From assembly GCA_020638495.1 (NCBI GenBank), contig JACKIN010000001.1, forward strand, positions 62,001-126,000: DNA of 64,000 nt. Direction: 5' to 3'. The position numbers and the translations under genes are program-made. The DNA is from Geminicoccaceae bacterium (GTDB lineage: Bacteria > Pseudomonadota > Alphaproteobacteria > Geminicoccales > Geminicoccaceae). The notes below the pieces were generated by a model. The model was not told the origin of the DNA, made no database searches, and saw only the letters and a program-made list of their open reading frames with translations. The stretch's first letter is position 1. Every line of letters begins with the position of its first letter. This document shows, in pieces, positions 62,211 to 64,000 of this stretch.

Positions 62211-63080
62211 TCAGGCGGCCCGGCGCAGCGGGGCGAGCGACTGCCGGATGTGGCGGGCGAATTCCTGGGCGATCTCGCTGGCCCCGGCCTGCGGCATGTA
62301 GAGGCAGATGTGGAAGTCCGGCAGCGGCGGCAGGTGGCTGTCCTTGCCGAGGAGTGCCAGATGCGGCGGCACCGACGACTCGAGCAGGGCGGTGACGCCG
62401 AGATCGGCCTCCACGCTGACGCAGAGCGGCGCCATGTTGCTGGTCTCGCAGACCGACCGCCAGTCGCGGTCGGCCCGGGCGAGGGCTGCCAGGATGGCCT
62501 GGCGGAAGACGCAGCTCGGGTCGCCGAGGGCCACCGGCAGGGGGTCGCGCCGATGGGCGTTGCCGCCGGGTGCGCCGACCCAGGCGAGCGGATCCAGGAG
62601 CAGCGTCTCGCCACCCTTCTGCGGCGCCGGCTCGGTCGTCAGGCAGAGGTCGATCTCGCCCTGCTTCAAGAGCTCGAGCAGCTCCAGCGTCACGCCCGCC
62701 ACGATGAAGACCCGGACCCTGGGCCAGGCCTTGTCGAAGCTCTTCAGGACGGGTGCCAGGTAGGGCGAGACGATGTCTTGCGGCACGCCGATGCGCACCT
62801 CGCCCTCGAAGGCCGGTGCCGTCATGGTCGCCATGATCTCGTCGTTCAGCGCCAGCATCTTCTCCGCCCGGGCGAGCAGCATGCCCCCGGCGGTGGTGAG
62901 CGTCGGGCCGCGCCGGCCGCGCTCGAAGAGCGGCCGCTCCAGGATGTCCTCGAGGCGGCGGATCTGCTGGCTGATCGCTGCCTGGGTGAGATGGAGCTGG
63001 CGGGCAGCCGCGGTCATGCCGCCGCTCTCGGCGACGGCGACGAAGGCGCGCAGCAGCCCGGTGTCGAGATTGCGCCGCAT
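62211..63080 (-). CDS. LysR-family transcriptional regulator
   Basis: A 289-residue DNA-binding regulator. The winged-helix N-terminus is LLRAFVAVAESGGMTAAARQLHLTQAAISQQIRRLEDILERPLFERGRRG, given here only by its pieces TAAARQLHLTQAAISQQIR and LERPLFERG. The effector domain starts at GEVRIGVPQDIVSPYLAPVL. The ATG at 63080 follows a GGGGGAA site; an earlier ATG adds 14 atypical residues. It is divergent from the NTF2-like gene with a LysR box between them, so autoregulation and control of that gene are likely. Confidence 0.92.
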   Translation of the reverse strand: MRRNLDTGLLRAFVAVAESGGMTAAARQLHLTQAAISQQIRRLEDILERPLFERGRRGPTLTTAGGMLLARAEKMLALNDEIMATMTAPAFEGEVRIGVPQDIVSPYLAPVLKSFDKAWPRVRVFIVAGVTLELLELLKQGEIDLCLTTEPAPQKGGETLLLDPLAWVGAPGGNAHRRDPLPVALGDPSCVFRQAILAALARADRDWRSVCETSNMAPLCVSVEADLGVTALLESSVPPHLALLGKDSHLPPLPDFHICLYMPQAGASEIAQEFARHIRQSLAPLRRAA

Positions 63081-63103
63081 GCTTTCCCCCGCTGGGTTTG
63101 CCG

Positions 63104-63118
63104 ATAACGAACCGTTAT
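63104..63118. promoter_or_regulatory. LysR-type operator ATAACG-AAC-CGTTAT (T-N11-A)
   Basis: A perfect 6 bp dyad with a 3 bp centre. It contains the T-N11-A arrangement of LysR boxes (T at 63105, A at 63117) and begins 24 bases upstream of the LysR start codon, inside the divergent promoter region. This is the expected recognition site of the adjacent regulator. Confidence 0.7.
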
Positions 63119-63130
63119 TCAATGGGCTAT

Positions 63131-63153
63131 CAGCATCAGCATTTCTTATGCTG
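63131..63153. promoter_or_regulatory. Second dyad: CAGCAT repeat with CAGCAT-TTCTT-ATGCTG
   Basis: CAGCAT occurs twice in direct repeat (63131, 63137); the second copy pairs with ATGCTG at 63148-63153. It lies 12 bases beyond the LysR box and could be the activation-site half contacted by the same regulator near the promoter of the NTF2-like gene. Confidence 0.45.
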
Positions 63154-63251
63154 CGGCCGCGCCCGGCCTGTCAAGCCGGCCCGTCGCTTGCCCCGGCCGG
63201 ACCCGTCGGTTAGCAAGCCCGGGTGATCGCAGCGAAGGGTGCCGAAGGCCG

Positions 63252-63653
63252 ATGAGCGAAGCCCTGATCCAGCGCTACTACGCCGCCTTCAACCGCGGCG
63301 ACAGCGAGGCGCTGCTGGCCTGCCTCGCCGATGACGTGGCGCACGAGGTGAACCAGGGCGAAACGCGCCACGGCATCGAGGCCTTTCGCGCGTTCGCGGC
63401 TCACATGGCCCGCTGCTACCAGGAGGAGCTGGTCGACATCGTCGTCATGACCGAGCCATCGGGCGAGCGGGCGGCGGCGGAGTTCATTGTGCGCGGCCGC
63501 TACATCGCCACCGACGAGGGGCTGCCCGAGGCGCGGGGCCAGACCTACGAGCTGCGGGCCGGCACGTTCTTCGCCATAAGGGACGGCCGGATCAGCCGGG
63601 TGACGACCTGCTACAACCTGCAGGACTGGATCGCCCAGGTGCGGGGTGGCTGA
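63252..63653 (+). CDS. NTF2-like / ketosteroid isomerase-related protein
   Basis: A 133-residue cone-shaped alpha+beta protein of the SnoaL/NTF2-like superfamily. It begins SEALIQRYYAAFNRGDSEALLACLADDVAHEVNQGETRHG, shown here by the parts YYAAFNRGD and LADDVAHEVNQG, and ends RISRVTTCYNLQDWIAQV. Such proteins may be isomerases, hydrolases or binding subunits; nothing fixes the substrate. It is divergent from the LysR gene and overlaps the next gene by eight bases, so a LysR-controlled two-gene operon is likely. Confidence 0.82.
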   Translation: MSEALIQRYYAAFNRGDSEALLACLADDVAHEVNQGETRHGIEAFRAFAAHMARCYQEELVDIVVMTEPSGERAAAEFIVRGRYIATDEGLPEARGQTYELRAGTFFAIRDGRISRVTTCYNLQDWIAQVRGG

Positions 63654-64000
63654 GCCCGACCCGGTCCGGGTGGTGCCGCTGGCCGGGCCGGCGATCGCCC
63701 CGCTGCTGCCGGCGCTGGCCGAGCTTCGCATCCAGGTCTTTCGCGACTTTCCCTATCTCTATGACGGCGATCTCGCCTACGAGCGCTGGTATCTGGAACG
63801 CTTCGCCGCGGCCGAGCAGGCGCTGGTGGTGGCCGCCCTTGATGGCGAGCGGCTCGTCGGGGCCGCCACGGCGGCACCGCTCGCCGCCGAGCACGAGGAT
63901 TTCAGAGCACCGTTCATCCGCCTCGGCATCGACCCCGCAGACGTCTTCTATCTCGCCGAATCGGTGCTGCTCGGGGGCTTTCGGGGCCAAGGCATCGGCC
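63646..64000 (+). CDS. GNAT-family N-acetyltransferase (3' end outside window)
   Basis: The first 118 codons of an acetyltransferase starting at GTG inside the end of the NTF2-like gene. Visible features are ELRIQVFRDFPYLYDGD near residue 27, a typical start for this GNAT branch, the beta-strand ALVVAALDGERLVGAATAAPL and, at the window edge, ESVLLGGFRGQGIG, the acetyl-CoA pyrophosphate-binding motif (R/Q-x-x-G-x-G). The acceptor substrate is unknown. Confidence 0.85.
   Translation, partial: MAEPDPVRVVPLAGPAIAPLLPALAELRIQVFRDFPYLYDGDLAYERWYLERFAAAEQALVVAALDGERLVGAATAAPLAAEHEDFRAPFIRLGIDPADVFYLAESVLLGGFRGQGIG

Overview
The window reads as chromosomal DNA from a high-GC (about 70% by eye) alphaproteobacterium, most likely in or near the Rhodospirillales/Geminicoccales. 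The evidence is the giant NAD-type glutamate dehydrogenase, the System I cytochrome c maturation genes, a DUF1127 protein, a PuuD-type urate hydroxylase, a PmtA-like methyltransferase, an entericidin lipoprotein and dense GC-rich coding. Genes are tightly packed, many with 1-8 base overlaps (ATGA, GTGA, TGATG). I found no rRNA, tRNA, CRISPR array, transposase, integrase or phage gene, so this looks like core and metabolic chromosome with a few small repeat elements.

Layout. 1-3.5 kb: ATP-dependent hydantoinase/oxoprolinase A (cut by the window) and B subunits with an overlapping 3-hydroxyacyl-CoA-dehydrogenase-like gene. 3.5-7.4 kb, minus strand: AI-2E-type permease, cardiolipin synthase, M20 amidohydrolase. 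7.4-8.8 kb: two tiny lipoproteins around a 173 bp palindromic element, then about 630 bp of non-coding DNA built from 21 bp and 31-32 bp tandem repeats. 8.8-14.0 kb: a complete peptide-type ABC importer with a permease-ATPase fusion. 14.2-17.8 kb: FadL-like porin, a short ORF coupled to an MFS transporter and a 44-residue peptide, then rpe. 17.9-19.6 kb: a secreted low-complexity protein and an ABC membrane domain without ATPase. 19.6-25 kb: a second peptide ABC importer with a fused double ATPase. 25-34 kb: SDR oxidoreductase, NAD-glutamate dehydrogenase, phospholipid methyltransferase, diguanylate cyclase and a degenerate nuclease-like protein.

34-39.4 kb holds a split cytochrome c maturation locus: a C-terminally truncated AMP-ligase runs into ccmA-ccmB, then two genes of other function (CBS-DUF2267 and a release-factor-fold protein), a 160 bp palindromic element, then ccmC only 12 bp after it. 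39.8-45 kb is a thiamine operon led by a clear TPP riboswitch: thiM-thiE-thiD, an orphan TRAP substrate-binding protein, and a ThiX/ThiY-like permease and binding protein with no ATPase. 45-51.6 kb: a flippase-like membrane protein, guanine deaminase with urate hydroxylase (purine catabolism), a pseudouridine synthase, and an isochorismatase-fold hydrolase coupled to a two-subunit CoA-transferase.

51.6-64 kb: a slipin/NfeD membrane protease pair, an EEP-family nuclease/phosphatase, a fluoroacetate-dehalogenase-like hydrolase, a membrane class III nucleotide cyclase, DUF1127, an aromatic amino acid decarboxylase-like PLP enzyme, and a TolB/TPR regulator-like protein divergent from a tandem pair of unrecognised paralogous small proteins. 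It ends with a LysR regulator divergent from an NTF2-like gene and a truncated GNAT, with a textbook LysR box between them.

The most unusual items are the two related palindromic elements (7775-7947 and 38552-38711), the repeat arrays at 8360-8700, the interrupted ccm operon, the TRAP protein inside the riboswitch-controlled thiamine operon, and the paralogue pair at 61350-62197.
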